DNA from: Phoronis ovalis
Lineage: Eukaryota; Phoronida; Phoronidae
Reading direction: 5' to 3'
DNA length: 16,841 nt
Assembly: GCA_028565635.1 (NCBI GenBank)
Contig: JAOXYB010022637.1
Span: 1 to 16,841, forward strand
The position numbers were made by a program, and so were the translations under genes. Positions 8,139 through 16,841 of the stretch are shown here, one piece after another (position 1 is the first letter of the stretch; each line of letters opens with the position of its first letter). The notes beneath the pieces were generated by a model. The model was not told the origin of the DNA and ran no database searches. It worked only from the letters and a program-made list of their open reading frames with translations.

Positions 8139-8166
8139 GTACCCACTTTCATATTGACTGCCCCCC
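8139..8166 (-). repeat. right 28-bp terminal inverted repeat
   Basis: It is the exact inverse of 7853-7880, ends in C6, and is followed by GGGCCTAG outside the element. Confidence 0.9.
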
Positions 8167-8422
8167 GGGCCTAGACATGATAGTATACCATGTAAGTAGT
8201 AATAGGTAGTATATTATAAAATGCTTAATCCCAAAGTTATTAAGTTTCCTGTTTCCTGGCAGAGTAATTTTAACCACTAACATATGATACTTTAATATTA
8301 TCATAGTCCAATTACATAAATGTACCAGATTAAAACCGTGCGGTTCATCCTTCAGCCATGTACTACCCATATACTTTGTGTGATGTAGTAAAATTACTAC
8401 CTTACAGAGTATATAGACAAGA

Positions 8423-8439
8423 CGAGACTACTAGTCTCG
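8423..8439. repeat. 17-bp palindrome CGAGACTA-C-TAGTCTCG
   Basis: Eight-base perfect arms flank one C. It abuts the left end of the diverged element at 8439-8700 and may be its outer terminus or its insertion site. Confidence 0.75.
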
Positions 8440-8700
8440 GTGGCACTCAAATGAAATGTGGGTAATTTTGTTCCTTAATGGCCTAAAAAAGGTCCTAAAA
8501 ATGGATCGTGAGCAAGACCTATGCCGAAACTGGCACCCTATCCAAAACCTCGGGAAATTTTCGAATAGCAACAACAAAAAAAACTGTCACCGGGAAAATT
8601 GGACCCTAAGCAAGACTCGTCTTGCAAAATAGACTAAGCGAGATCAGGGTTAAATACCATACTATTTTTGGTCAAAATTGTTGATTTTCCTACCCTATAA
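8439..8700 (+). mobile_element. diverged relative of the 7853-8166 element
   Basis: Its left end, GGTGGCACTCAAATGAAATG (8439-8458) then TGGGTA, aligns closely with the terminal repeat GGGGGCAGTCAATATGAAAG then TGGGTA of the complete element. Further in lie CCTAAAAA blocks, then GACCCTAA directly followed by a hairpin (8610-8625), then ATACCATACTATTTTTGG, parallel to the ACATACCAACATACCC block of the complete element. The right boundary is uncertain. The element may continue to the C-run at 8998-9008, giving about 570 bp, or be truncated near 8700. No ORF. Confidence 0.5.
8610..8625. repeat. hairpin GCAAGAC-TC-GTCTTGC next to ACCCTAA
   Basis: Seven-base perfect arms with a two-base centre begin immediately after ACCCTAA (8603-8609). 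The placement matches 8060-8079 and, on the opposite strand, 1039-1054, but the arm sequence is unrelated. Confidence 0.8.
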
Positions 8701-8924
8701 CCACTTAGCATATCCGGGATCACGCCCAATCAGGGGACGCCTATATGGCAGCAAAGCTCCAATGCTGCCCGGCTAACCACGTAAATTCTGTACTCCTATT
8801 CATTAGATTTTTAAAATGGGAAAAAAATCATTTCTGTATCAAAATATTGTTAAACCATGTATATTATATTAAGTTGAACATACCTTTTCATAAGTTCGTC
8901 TACATGTTTTAGTCTTGGATTGGG
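8701..8924. other. GC-mixed repeat-like stretch, no gene
   Basis: The patch 8711-8780 is GC-richer than its surroundings. It contains CCGGGATCACGCC, similar to CCGGGATCAAGCC at 15596-15608, and CCCGGCTAAC, which recurs at 14149-14158. This suggests shared repeat debris. No coding frame is seen. Confidence 0.3.
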
Positions 8925-9008
8925 TACCATTTTTGAGAGATGTTTTGCTTAGAGGTTCTTTTTCGTGCCCCTAATAAACCACTTTATACGCAAGTTGCCC
9001 CCCCCCCC
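8925..9008 (-). mobile_element. terminal fragment of the same element family
   Basis: CACTTTATACGCAAGTTG followed by C11 (8980-9008) resembles the right end CACTTTCATATTGACTG plus C6 of the complete element. Upstream, a TTAGAGGTTCTTTTT block and GGGTACCATTTTTG (8931-8944) echo the family's internal units. It may be the right end of the element starting at 8439, or an independent fragment. Confidence 0.35.
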
Positions 9009-9057
9009 GGAATACACGTAAATTTCAGCAGACTGTATTTGATGAATATGTCTTTAC

Positions 9058-9253
9058 TGTAACGTGGCATTCTTTCTCCAAAACTCTTTTTGCATTGTTG
9101 GCGTGCTGTACTGTGGCTTGGCGTTAATTGTGATAACTTAATACTTGCATAATTTACGTTTTTTTTCATTAGTGGATAATCGCATGGAATACACAATTTG
9201 TTAAAATCTTCCTCCAATACTGAAACAAGCATCGATACACTTGAGGACGTCAT
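9058..9253 (-). CDS. possible first coding exon, unrecognised protein
   Basis: The ATG at 9253 has A at -3 (ACAAGATGA) and an in-frame TGA four codons upstream, so it would be a true start. The frame reads MTSSSVSMLVSVLEEDFNK... through ...CKKSFGERMPRY, with an acidic-hydrophobic helix-like start and a basic second half. This composition looks more like a real protein than other ORFs in the window. At 9057 the minus strand offers ACA|GTAAAG, a moderate donor, which would end the exon after 65 codons. Without splicing the frame runs 89 codons into the G-run of a repeat fragment (residues CIPGGGATCV), which is unlikely to be genuine protein. I recognise no domain. No downstream partner exon was identified. 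Confidence 0.3.
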
Positions 9254-10071
9254 CTTGTGTAATTCTCATAGATTCATAACAAACGCATAATGCAAGTAAA
9301 AATTATTGATAATCGATAATAATAAATAAACTGACTGTAGTAAAAACAAACAAAAATCCAGACAAGCAAACAATACAGAAAAGCGGCAAGTGCAACGGTT
9401 CTCTTTATTTTATCACATTTTGTACTGACATGGTACTTACGGACACTGTAATCTAGGCGTATTGCAATAAAGTAAAGCGAGCATTTGATAAGTTGTTAAA
9501 TGAGTCTGAAGAATTAAGATATAGTCAAACGAAAGGTAAATTATTCATGTGCACATACATAACACACTTGCCCTTATGGTGAGATGCGGCCAAGAGGAAG
9601 TTTTAATATATACTAGTAATGTCTGTAGGCCAAAAAAAAAACGGGAAACAATATTTTCCTTATAACATTATGCACGTATTAAGCACAGAATATTAGCTTA
9701 CTGTCAAACGATAGTAGGAACCTAAAATATCGTATCGCGTCGAGATATAGTCAACCTCGCACAGGGAATGCAGTATTGTTAGATGTTCCTATGATAATTT
9801 ACAAGCCCGTTTACAGGCAAGTTGAAAATATTTTTTTTCCTTTTACGTCGCCATTCACCCACAACACACGAACTCAGTGTCAATGTTCGTGTTTTCTGAT
9901 AATTAGGATTACAGTCTGTATAGGCAGTACTACTGGTTTTGTACACTTTCTACTTTCATTTTTTTTCTGCTGATGTTCAACAAGCTGCATCTCGAAGGCG
10001 TCAGAGGTAGAGACATAGTTAGTTCTGAAAGTGACATCCCTTTCGTGAGGTATTGTTGATCTTCATTGTTG
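9254..10071. other. gene-poor AT-rich stretch
   Basis: No sustained coding frame, RNA gene or repeat is visible. The 65-codon plus-strand ORF at 9776-9973 is phenylalanine-rich, AT-driven and unconvincing. Confidence 0.4.
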
Positions 10072-10084
10072 AGGTCAAAGGTCA
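10072..10084 (+). promoter_or_regulatory. perfect DR1 nuclear-receptor motif
   Basis: AGGTCA-A-AGGTCA is the consensus direct repeat with one-base spacing bound by HNF4, RXR heterodimers and COUP-TF family receptors. It stands alone, about 0.8 kb from the nearest tentative coding piece. A 13-base match in 17 kb is unlikely but not impossible by chance, so function is only suggested. Confidence 0.3.
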
Positions 10085-10093
10085 TTTTTTGAA

Positions 10094-10312
10094 ATGTTAT
10101 TTAAAACGTTCCTGCAGAAGACAGAATTATATACTTTGAAAATTGATTTATCCACATGTACCCTTATACAGCATCAGTGCTGTCACCCGCTTGTTAGACG
10201 GTGCCATCAATCAAGCATAGGGAAGTGGTTTAGTACAGAGTGGTGGGTAAGTTATTTCCCCGATATTTCGGTTAAGGCCACATGTACTTTACAGGTAATT
10301 GGAACATTTTAA
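10094..10312 (+). other. open stretch ending near a strong GTAAGT donor
   Basis: An ORF of 72 codons spans a GC-richer patch (10160-10240) that ends in GTGGTGG|GTAAGT at 10246, a strong donor sequence. A possible acceptor, TTATACAG, lies at 10162-10169. Two frames stay open for part of this piece, but neither gives a recognised protein. It could be a small exon or a repeat fragment. Confidence 0.15.
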
Positions 10313-10880
10313 TTTTTATTCTTTAACATTCCCATTCATTTATCCATTTATGTCACTGATGTTAGGGACAGCACTTAATACTGATTCCATTCCAAATGTT
10401 TAATCAGACCAATTTGCATGATAAGTAACAGTCTCGTGGGGTACATGGGTCCACGTGCGAAAACGAAAAATCGCAAGAAAAGGGAGGTAATTTTTATCAT
10501 CTATATATTATTATAATCGAAATATTGGTAATCGGGTGTTGCTTTCAGAACGTTAAGGTTTGTCAAAGGGTTATTTTTCACCATCAAAACTTGATTTGCA
10601 AAAAGGGTACGTTAAAGGGTTTGTTAATGTGATTAATGAATGAAAATACACAAGCGACGCAACATACACTGCTTTGTATTCATTGGATATTTTAAAGTCG
10701 ATCGTATTACACACATTGACTCATCTCAGATTTTTTTTAGCTGGAAACGATTGTGTTAATTTTTATCTCTATATAGTCTATTCAATGTCAGCTATATTTA
10801 CGTAATTGATGTTGAAGATGTCTGCTCAGTCTCGCATTCATCGCCATATGGCGAAATACAGGTTCAGCCGAAAAGTATGA
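10313..10880. other. AT-rich stretch, nothing recognised
   Basis: I see no gene, RNA or repeat structure in this interval. Confidence 0.4.
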
Positions 10881-11291
10881 ACATCAGGTTACATACTATA
10901 CCAACTTGATAATGATGATGATGATGAAGACGACGACGACTGTGATGATACTGATGACGATAATAGCACCGATGGCGATGATAGTGATCATAATGTTGAC
11001 TACATGTGGCGGATTATAATTGTATCAAATTAAAATTACCATCAAAACAGTGATGCTGACGACGACTTAGACAATAAAGACGATTGCGTAGTTTTGATAG
11101 GTGTACATATTTCCTTGACACCCTGTAGCAGTCAGCTGTTTCCCACCTATTATCCTGAAGTTTTTATAAACAGCATAATGCACCGGGGTTTTTGCAATTT
11201 GTATTTTATACGTCCTGTCAACGTAATGATTATTTCCACATTTTCATGGGGTAACATACAGGACAAACTGCATTCGACCACTATTAAATAA
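10881..11291 (+). pseudogene. aspartate-rich frame with one internal stop, or decayed GAY microsatellite
   Basis: A degenerate (GAT/GAC)n tract at 10908-10994 reads as an acidic run (DNDDDDEDDDDCDDTDDD...). A second acidic run (SDADDDLDNKDD, 11049-11084) lies in the same frame. Only one stop codon, TAA at 11031-11033, interrupts the frame between 10881 and the TAA after 11288, about 136 codons. The acidic parts look like a calcium-binding or low-complexity secreted segment, but a decayed trinucleotide microsatellite gives the same picture. There is no convincing start codon. A weak acceptor-like CAG (10885-10887) precedes the tract. Confidence 0.25.
10908..10994 (+). repeat. imperfect GAT/GAC trinucleotide microsatellite
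   Basis: Mostly GAT and GAC triplets, with five GAT-type repeats followed by four GAC repeats and then scattered interruptions. The phase is kept over nearly 90 bases. Confidence 0.8.
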
Positions 11292-13236
11292 ATGAGGCTA
11301 ATCAAATGGAAGGATTTGACCCTGGATATTAAAAAACATAGTAAAACAGATTCCTGTTGTGTAAAGGGCATATTAGTTCGAAAATTATCATCTAGTAAAT
11401 AAATCAACAAATATCGTGTTTGTTTTTTCTAGACTTGTATTCCAGATTTGCTTTATCTAATAAAGAACGAATTTACGTAATATTCGTATTAAAAAAAATA
11501 CAAAGGCCAATTTCATAATTAAAATAATATTTATGTATATGAACGCGAGACAAAAGTCACGTTTTCTTGTTCTCAAGACTGCTAGCTATGTGTATTAATA
11601 ACTGAATCGTGTCATCTGTCTGAAGATAGTACAGATTACGCACAACCAGTGAGTTTTTTGAACATGCAGCTAGATATATTTTTTCATAAGCTTTCCCTTC
11701 TTCCAACAAGTAAAAAGAAACTATATATAAGAGAATATTGTATAATGATTTGCTTTCTTGGCAACATGTGGGTATTATCTTTTTAAGAGAGTATCATAAA
11801 ACGGAAATTTCTTGTTTTCTTTACATATATATGCAAATAGATTAGATAATGGCAGTCTGCATATTATTTTCTGGAAATTAATTAGGCATACATCAATAAA
11901 AAACCTCTTGATTTGCACGTTACATTCCTAGACAGCTGGAAAGGCGAAAGTAATGGGAATTACATACTTATGAAAGGACTAAAAGCAAACAATTTTAGTA
12001 ACAGGTAAAGTTCCATTTTTTGTGCTGAATACACTGCAGGTACAGGTTCCTTCTAATTCATTTGCAATTTGGCAGGTGCATCAATAAAAATTGAGAATAG
12101 CGTTACGAATTGATAGTTTGTCAATCTGAGTAAATTCTGATGCCATTATACTGCTCCGCAAAAAGCATGAAATCAACACGGAATGTTGTTAGATTTTGTA
12201 ACATCTGTAGAATTTTTAAATTCAAGTTTCTGTTAGAACACATTAATATGCATCAACGTTTTTCAAGTGTCGAGCTTAATTGTAGTGTGCCACCCTGGGT
12301 TTGCCTCCAGCCAGGTCTCCATCCATGGAGAAATATTCTTACAATATCCTCCGATATATATTAATATGAATTATGCAATATGTTTCGTTTTTCGTAATTT
12401 CTACTTTATTAGCTTTTCCACATCAATAGATCATTGACATTTATTACATGTTTATTCAAATAGGTTTTCTCATCTTCGCAATGACATGGAATTAAAAAAA
12501 AAGATTTATATTATTCACGGATGATATGGATTAAATGCACTGATTTAACTCCGAAGCATACCGAATTTAACATGGTAAATTACCGAACAGGAAAAAAATA
12601 AGCCCACACATGAGATACTATATAACTCTTCAGGTAACCACAGTTAGGCTAAAGAAGGAACTAGGTGCAGAGTAGTTTTACTAGGCGAGGCAAACGACAA
12701 TTCTTTTACCCTTCCTCGATCCTACCGGCAGAATGGACCCTATATTTTAGACAATTACTAACATTCTTGCTTCAAGTACTAGATATAGTCTATATCCACG
12801 TTCAACCATAAAAGTTGAAATAGCTATGCACAGCGAAGATTTCCGCAGACGAATATGATTTATAAAATCTCGCTCAAAAAGTATGACTTTTGTCTTGTTG
12901 ATACAAGCTATCTGTGATAATAAAGTATCACATAGATTTTAGAAACCGAAATATTCTCATGTAAATTGTAAATTACTTTGTTGCAAAACCAGTAGGCAAT
13001 TAATCCAGCTTGGTTACTGAAGTAAAATACGCTAAGTGTAATGCAGAGATAGGTTTGAATATTAAAGACCAGGCCAGGAGTGTATGGATGTAGGTTATGT
13101 GGAATTTACAATGCAAAAGCTGTAACTGTTTTGTTTACATATGCATGGATCTTTTATTTGGATAAAATCAAGGATTGCTTCTAAGAGCACAATCTTATCG
13201 GTTTTGTAGAATTATTTTTTCCATATTCAGAGGATA

Positions 13237-13254
13237 TTTGATCTTAAGATCAAA
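13237..13254. repeat. perfect 18-bp palindrome
   Basis: TTTGATCTTAAGATCAAA is its own reverse complement. There are no neighbouring features to suggest a role. Confidence 0.85.
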
Positions 13255-13326
13255 AAGTAATTTCTATAGACAAAATGAATAAATATCTAAAATGTTAAAA
13301 ATAATCTTAATTAACGAATTTCATTG

Positions 13327-13343
13327 AGGTCATTTGATGACCT
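13327..13343. promoter_or_regulatory. everted or inverted AGGTCA pair
   Basis: AGGTCAT-TTG-ATGACCT gives two nuclear-receptor half-sites in inverted orientation (hexamer spacing 5), and TGACCTTTGA adds a DR1-like half. The spacing is not a classical one (IR0 or IR1), so function is doubtful. Confidence 0.2.
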
Positions 13344-13981
13344 TTGATGTACCATGCAGCAGGTCAGATTTTTATTTTGGGCCGACATACCGAGTAGGTT
13401 GACTTGTATCATTACTAAGCAAGGAGTTGAGCTTAAGCTTACCTTCTTCTTGCCAAATTTTGCACCGAAAGCGATTCTATCTTTATCTATAAAAAAATCC
13501 AATAAAAATCATAATCCGTTGCCATGGAAATTATTTTTATTTAATAGAAATTGTTTTATTAGTTATATTTTTTTTGCACAATTTACTAAAAAAGATCAAT
13601 TCGAGATATCAGTCTTTTACCTATCAGTATCAAAATGTCAAATCCTCAAATTTGTGTGGAAAAGAAACTTTTCATGCCTTTTAGAGGTCGACCAATTATG
13701 GGGTAATATTCAGGTCAAAAGGTTCCAAAATACATAATTCATAAAATTCAATATGAGCTCAAAAAGTCATTGTGCTGGCATCAACGAGGTTACTAAGCAG
13801 TATCCTTGCCTTCGATAAATGGATAATACATAGCTTATACAATAAAAACTATTTTCTTTTAAGTTTTGACTAGAATTAAAATCAAAAAATAGTTTTCCCT
13901 AACAAAAAGCAGTTTTCTTTAGATAGTGATCTCTTTTCTTTAATCCATCATCGTTATAGGGATTATCTGCACTATTAGCGG

Positions 13982-14185
13982 TGTGACGCCCAGGGGTACA
14001 ACTTGAAATATCCTAGAGTGAAACAGATCAGCTTTGAAATAGCCCAACATTAAAGCACCTCCGATAAATCATAAAACTTTTCAATACAATCTAAAATCCC
14101 ATCCTGAAATATTCCCCCAGCACAAATACCCGGCACCCTAATAAAATATCCCGGCTAACGGGTCAATATCCTGAAGGGCGGCACA
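13982..14185. mobile_element. possible 204-bp miniature element
   Basis: The ends TGTGACGCCC (13982-13991) and the inverse of TGTGCCGCCC (14176-14185) match at 9 of 10 positions. Inside, blocks of the form TGAAATAtcCc / AATATCCC recur (about 14003, 14033, 14105, 14142 and 14164). A CACCCTAA is followed shortly by CCCG-GCTAA-CGGG (14150-14162), recalling the CCCTAA-hairpin arrangement of the other elements. Termini are short, so this is tentative. Confidence 0.3.
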
Positions 14186-15540
14186 TGCATACGTATATAT
14201 TCACAATGCCCCCGAACAGTCGGTATACGTGACAATTTTGCAGTGTTAAAATATTACATTATCCAGCTAAATAGGTGGCAAACTGTAGCTTTAATTAACA
14301 CCACTGTATAAAAGACAACTTATGACAAACAATTTTATTTGACGTCCTGTCTTACGTACCCCTTCACTTTTCGCTGCACGGAGAGTTCTAATTGCAGGTA
14401 ATGAATAATTGTTACAGTGTTGTCGTAGGTGCATTTTAATGGTGACACTATATTTAGGGTTCAGTGTTATCATGATGCATGGCAATCCAAAAAAATGTGA
14501 TACTGTTTTTGAACACCTCTGGCTAAAATATTTAAACGTAATCCCTGTTTGTGAAAGACACGTATATAATAATGTTGCTCATAGAATATTGACGATTATA
14601 GTTCAGGTTTTAGCCAGTTAAGTATTTGATGATTTATTCAGTATTAAATCCTGGGTAGTAGTGTGAAATAAGAGTAAAGACATCAAACTTTGAAGACTTA
14701 TATTTAAACATAACTGTTGGTTACCTGTATTGTACGGGTGGTCAAATTAACATAAATTCAATTATTTAGAGATAATATCAACAATTGAATTAGAGATATC
14801 TCCAACTCTGTTATTAATATTACTAATGGAATTAAGATGAATTAAGAATTACTGATATTAATAATGTCTCCTTCTGTTCATGCTGTGATTTTTTTAAACA
14901 TCAAAAATGAGCTTATTTGAACAGTGCGAAATGGTAAATCTACAATTGACTACAAATATGTTATAATATTTTTTTTGTATTTTCTATGTTTAAGCTGTTC
15001 CCAGCGTTGTATCGCAGCTGATGAAAATCTATATATTTCCAAACAATATATGTGGTAAGCAGGTAGTCATTCGCAAGATGCACCTAGTTAAGTTCTGTAC
15101 AGGAATAAACAGCTTCAACATTCAATAGAACTTAATTAATACCACATGCGGGAGTACATGTATATGAATGGACCATTACGACTGTCTAAACACGATCGAT
15201 TCCCTTACTTCAATTTATTAATTACACAGTTAATTAAAGACCATTTAACTTAGTGCATCTTTCATTATCTCTCTTAATGATCGTATGTAACGGTAGGATT
15301 TCTAGGTTGCTCGAGCATACAATTAAAAAATAATTAGAGAAAAGGCAATAAAGAACAGAATGTTATGATTATTTTGCAAAATAAAGCTCAATATGTCAAA
15401 TTTGGAATTTTAATAATTTTTCGTCTTGGAATTTACTGTAGCAGCCACTAATATTTTTTATAAAACACAAGCTATAATAAAAAAAATCGTCAGTTGCTTT
15501 TAAAAAGATCAGAAGTAGCTAGCATGTTCATTGTATGTTC
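14186..15540. other. gene-poor AT-rich stretch
   Basis: Overlapping ORFs on both strands at 14291-14621 (64 codons minus, 70 codons plus) show no known motif. On the minus strand a T/C-containing tract ends in CAATTAG (about 14390-14396) ahead of TLRAAKSEG and a GTACGTAAG donor, so a tiny exon is conceivable. Bases 14760-14880 are rich in ATTAAT repeats of low complexity. Nothing else is recognised. Confidence 0.35.
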
Positions 15541-15612
15541 CTGCCCCGGGGTTCCTGTGCAAAGATAGCACACCCCAAATGTATTTCAATATCCCCGGGA
15601 TCAAGCCACTGA
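15541..15612. repeat. GC-rich repeat-like island
   Basis: A compact block bounded by CCCCGGGG (15544-15551) and CCCCGGGATC (15593-15602), with an internal TGTGC...GCACA stem, stands out from AT-rich flanks. CCGGGATCAAGCC resembles 8717-8729. It is probably a fragment of a dispersed repeat. Confidence 0.35.
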
Positions 15613-16841
15613 ACCAAGTGACATCGTGTAGTGAACATAATAATATCTATAATATTTAAATTTGCGTCTGTGACTGCATGGTACGATTCTAGGTTATGTA
15701 TTGGAATGTTAGAATTATGAATATTGTTTTGCCGTTAATATATATCAAAAAATATATCATTTGTATATTAGACTAAAACAATAAACGAGTATAATACATG
15801 TAGGTAACAAATAAGAAACACACGTTGAACTTCCAACCATAAAACAAAATCAGTCATGCCATAACACTACGGATTTTCTCTCTTCATTAAAAATCAATCC
15901 TCCCCTAGGTTTGTTTATTCAAAATAAACATGTTTTCCGGTTAACATGGAAACAAATAAATAATCAATCAAGTTTGAATATGATTAAATTAAAATCTTTA
16001 TAATAGTTAACGTTCCAAAGTTGCAAACCAAATTTTCCTGTGTCACACTTATCAACTTTATTTTTATCTAATTAAGCGACGCGTGGTGGCAAATGAAAAT
16101 CCTCTTATTCAACTCCCTTTGCGTCTGTCACTGACTCAATGAGAATCTAATTTTCCATAACTTCGGTATCACTACCACTTCTTATAAACGTAACACTTAA
16201 CAGTAAAAGTGAGTAAAAATATCGGATAATATTTCCTGATCAAAATGGTATGAATAATGATAATAATCCGTAAGTGAATGTGAATTAAAATGCAATTTGT
16301 AAGCTAACCATCTTATTGTTTCATAGACAGTTTGCTTTCATCTTGTCGATTAGTCGCCGCAATAGTCCATAAATGAACAAAGACTTAAATATAAACCTTC
16401 AGTAACCGTAACCAGTTTTTTTAATTTTGTTTGATCGTGTGATGCTTTTAGAACAAGAATCCATACAATTAATTAATGTGTAAATTGTAAAACAATAAGA
16501 ATAGGTTTTGTTTGATATTGTGCATTCGCTCAATGTTATGGTGCCGTAAGTATGCTTGGCTTCTCTTAAAACATTTTTAAAATAGTGTTTACTAATAAAC
16601 ATAAGCTCCTTGGATTAGCATTCATCCTTTATTAATTTGTTTTTTAGCAGCATTTCAAAAAGACCTTCTTCATTCAGGGATCATAACAAAGATATTTTGT
16701 GAATATTTTGAGTCACTCTGATGCAAAATAAATAAATTGGCATACATTTCTATCTTTGTATTCAATTTATATGGAAAATTATAAATAAAAGTAAATAAGT
16801 TAGGATCTCGAGATATATTGAAGTGTGTGTATAATTCAAAC
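15613..16841. other. AT-rich stretch, nothing recognised
   Basis: No gene, RNA, clear repeat or convincing regulatory array is visible. The 67-codon minus-strand ORF at 16399-16602 has no identifying feature. Confidence 0.4.

Larger units (their letters stand above)
7853..8166. mobile_element. complete 314-bp nonautonomous element with perfect 28-bp terminal inverted repeats
   Basis: The ends 7853-7880 and 8139-8166 are exact reverse complements over 28 bases (GGGGGGCAGTCAATATGAAA then GTGGGTAC). Just inside, CATG on the left matches CATG on the right with one base shift. The interior holds five tandem units of 29-32 bp (7899-8050), a CCCTAAA motif, a hairpin (8060-8079) and a unique block to 8138. 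There is no transposase, so it must have been moved in trans. An ORF running almost end to end on the minus strand is repetitive (GVFFxK-like repeats) and is a by-product. The superfamily is undetermined: long G/C-started terminal repeats resemble miniature inverted-repeat elements, and the tandem core resembles bivalve pearl-type elements. No target duplication can be defined across the G/C runs. Confidence 0.8.
11292..13981. other. long gene-poor AT-rich stretch
   Basis: No convincing gene. The longest ORF of the window (13354-13737, +, 127 codons) lies here; it is rich in F, L, K, N and I, has no motif, and is probably chance. A GC-richer 50-base patch (12286-12336) is open on the minus strand as a short glycine-rich peptide. 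Two palindromic sites are listed separately. Confidence 0.4.

Noticed and set aside
7862-8152. A 96-codon minus-strand ORF with repeated GVFFxK-like segments
   Set aside because: It is the translation of the tandem array and termini of the 314-bp element. Its repeated peptide follows the DNA repeat, and no start context or domain supports a gene.
7853-8166. A Helitron-type 3' end (hairpin near CTAA)
   Set aside because: In Helitrons the hairpin precedes a terminal CTRR and there are no long terminal inverted repeats. Here the hairpin follows CCCTAA internally and the ends are 28-bp inverted repeats.
10200-10250. tRNA-like A box (GGTTTAGTACAGAGTGG) suggesting a tRNA or tRNA-derived SINE
   Set aside because: No B box (GGTTCRANNCC) follows at the right distance and no cloverleaf arms can be built.
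12286-12336. A GC-rich patch giving a glycine-rich minus-strand peptide (MDGDLAGGKPRVAHYN)
   Set aside because: It is only 16 codons, with a stop shortly upstream and no splice context, and is too short to call.
13354-13737. The longest ORF in the window (127 codons)
   Set aside because: Its composition follows local AT-richness, it has no recognisable motif, and there is no splice or Kozak support.
1-16841. CRISPR arrays, rRNA genes or bacterial operons
   Set aside because: No regularly spaced near-identical repeats with unique spacers, no conserved rRNA blocks and no packed long ORFs are present. The intron and poly(A) features point to a eukaryote.

Overview
The window looks like eukaryotic, most likely animal, nuclear DNA. 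It is AT-rich, has no operon-like gene packing, and has no long ORF (the longest is 127 codons). It carries one recognisable spliced coding end, an exon of a RING-finger protein with an intron acceptor and a poly(A) signal, plus several remnants of DNA transposons. The mix of a hAT-like terminus and short terminal-inverted-repeat elements with internal tandem repeats is common in marine invertebrates. A bivalve or other lophotrochozoan is a reasonable guess, but the sequence alone does not prove it.

Layout. Bases 1-226 hold the end of a decayed hAT-like transposon, followed by a repeat-like tail to about 425. Bases 1-1871 read as the last intron of a plus-strand gene, with a transposon fragment (953-1175) inside. 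Bases 1872-1916 are the terminal coding exon, which encodes SNPTCPICRKEVKV and a stop, the last zinc-binding pair of a RING domain. The 3' UTR follows, with AATAAA at 2132. From 2160 to 7847 the DNA is gene-poor. It contains a few weak exon-like islands, a compact palindromic insertion with apparent target-site duplication (4374-4426), a repeated GGTCGTGGTT motif (4476-4854) and an 11+8 bp hairpin (6021-6074).

Bases 7848-9010 are the most structured part. A complete 314-bp element has perfect 28-bp terminal inverted repeats, a five-unit tandem array and an internal hairpin. It is followed by a diverged relative (8439-8700) and a further fragment (8925-9008). Together with 953-1175, three copies of this family place a hairpin immediately beside a CCCTAA/TTTAGGG motif, although the hairpin arms have unrelated sequences. 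This is the strongest candidate for something undescribed.

Bases 9058-9253 (minus) carry an 89-codon ORF with coding-like composition. Bases 10072-10084 hold a perfect DR1 nuclear-receptor half-site pair. Bases 10908-11087 hold a degenerate GAY trinucleotide tract that reads as aspartate-rich peptide. From 11292 to the end I see mostly featureless AT-rich DNA, apart from a possible small element at 13982-14185, a few palindromes and a GC-rich repeat-like island at 15541-15612. Only the RING exon is a gene call I would defend; the other coding calls are tentative.
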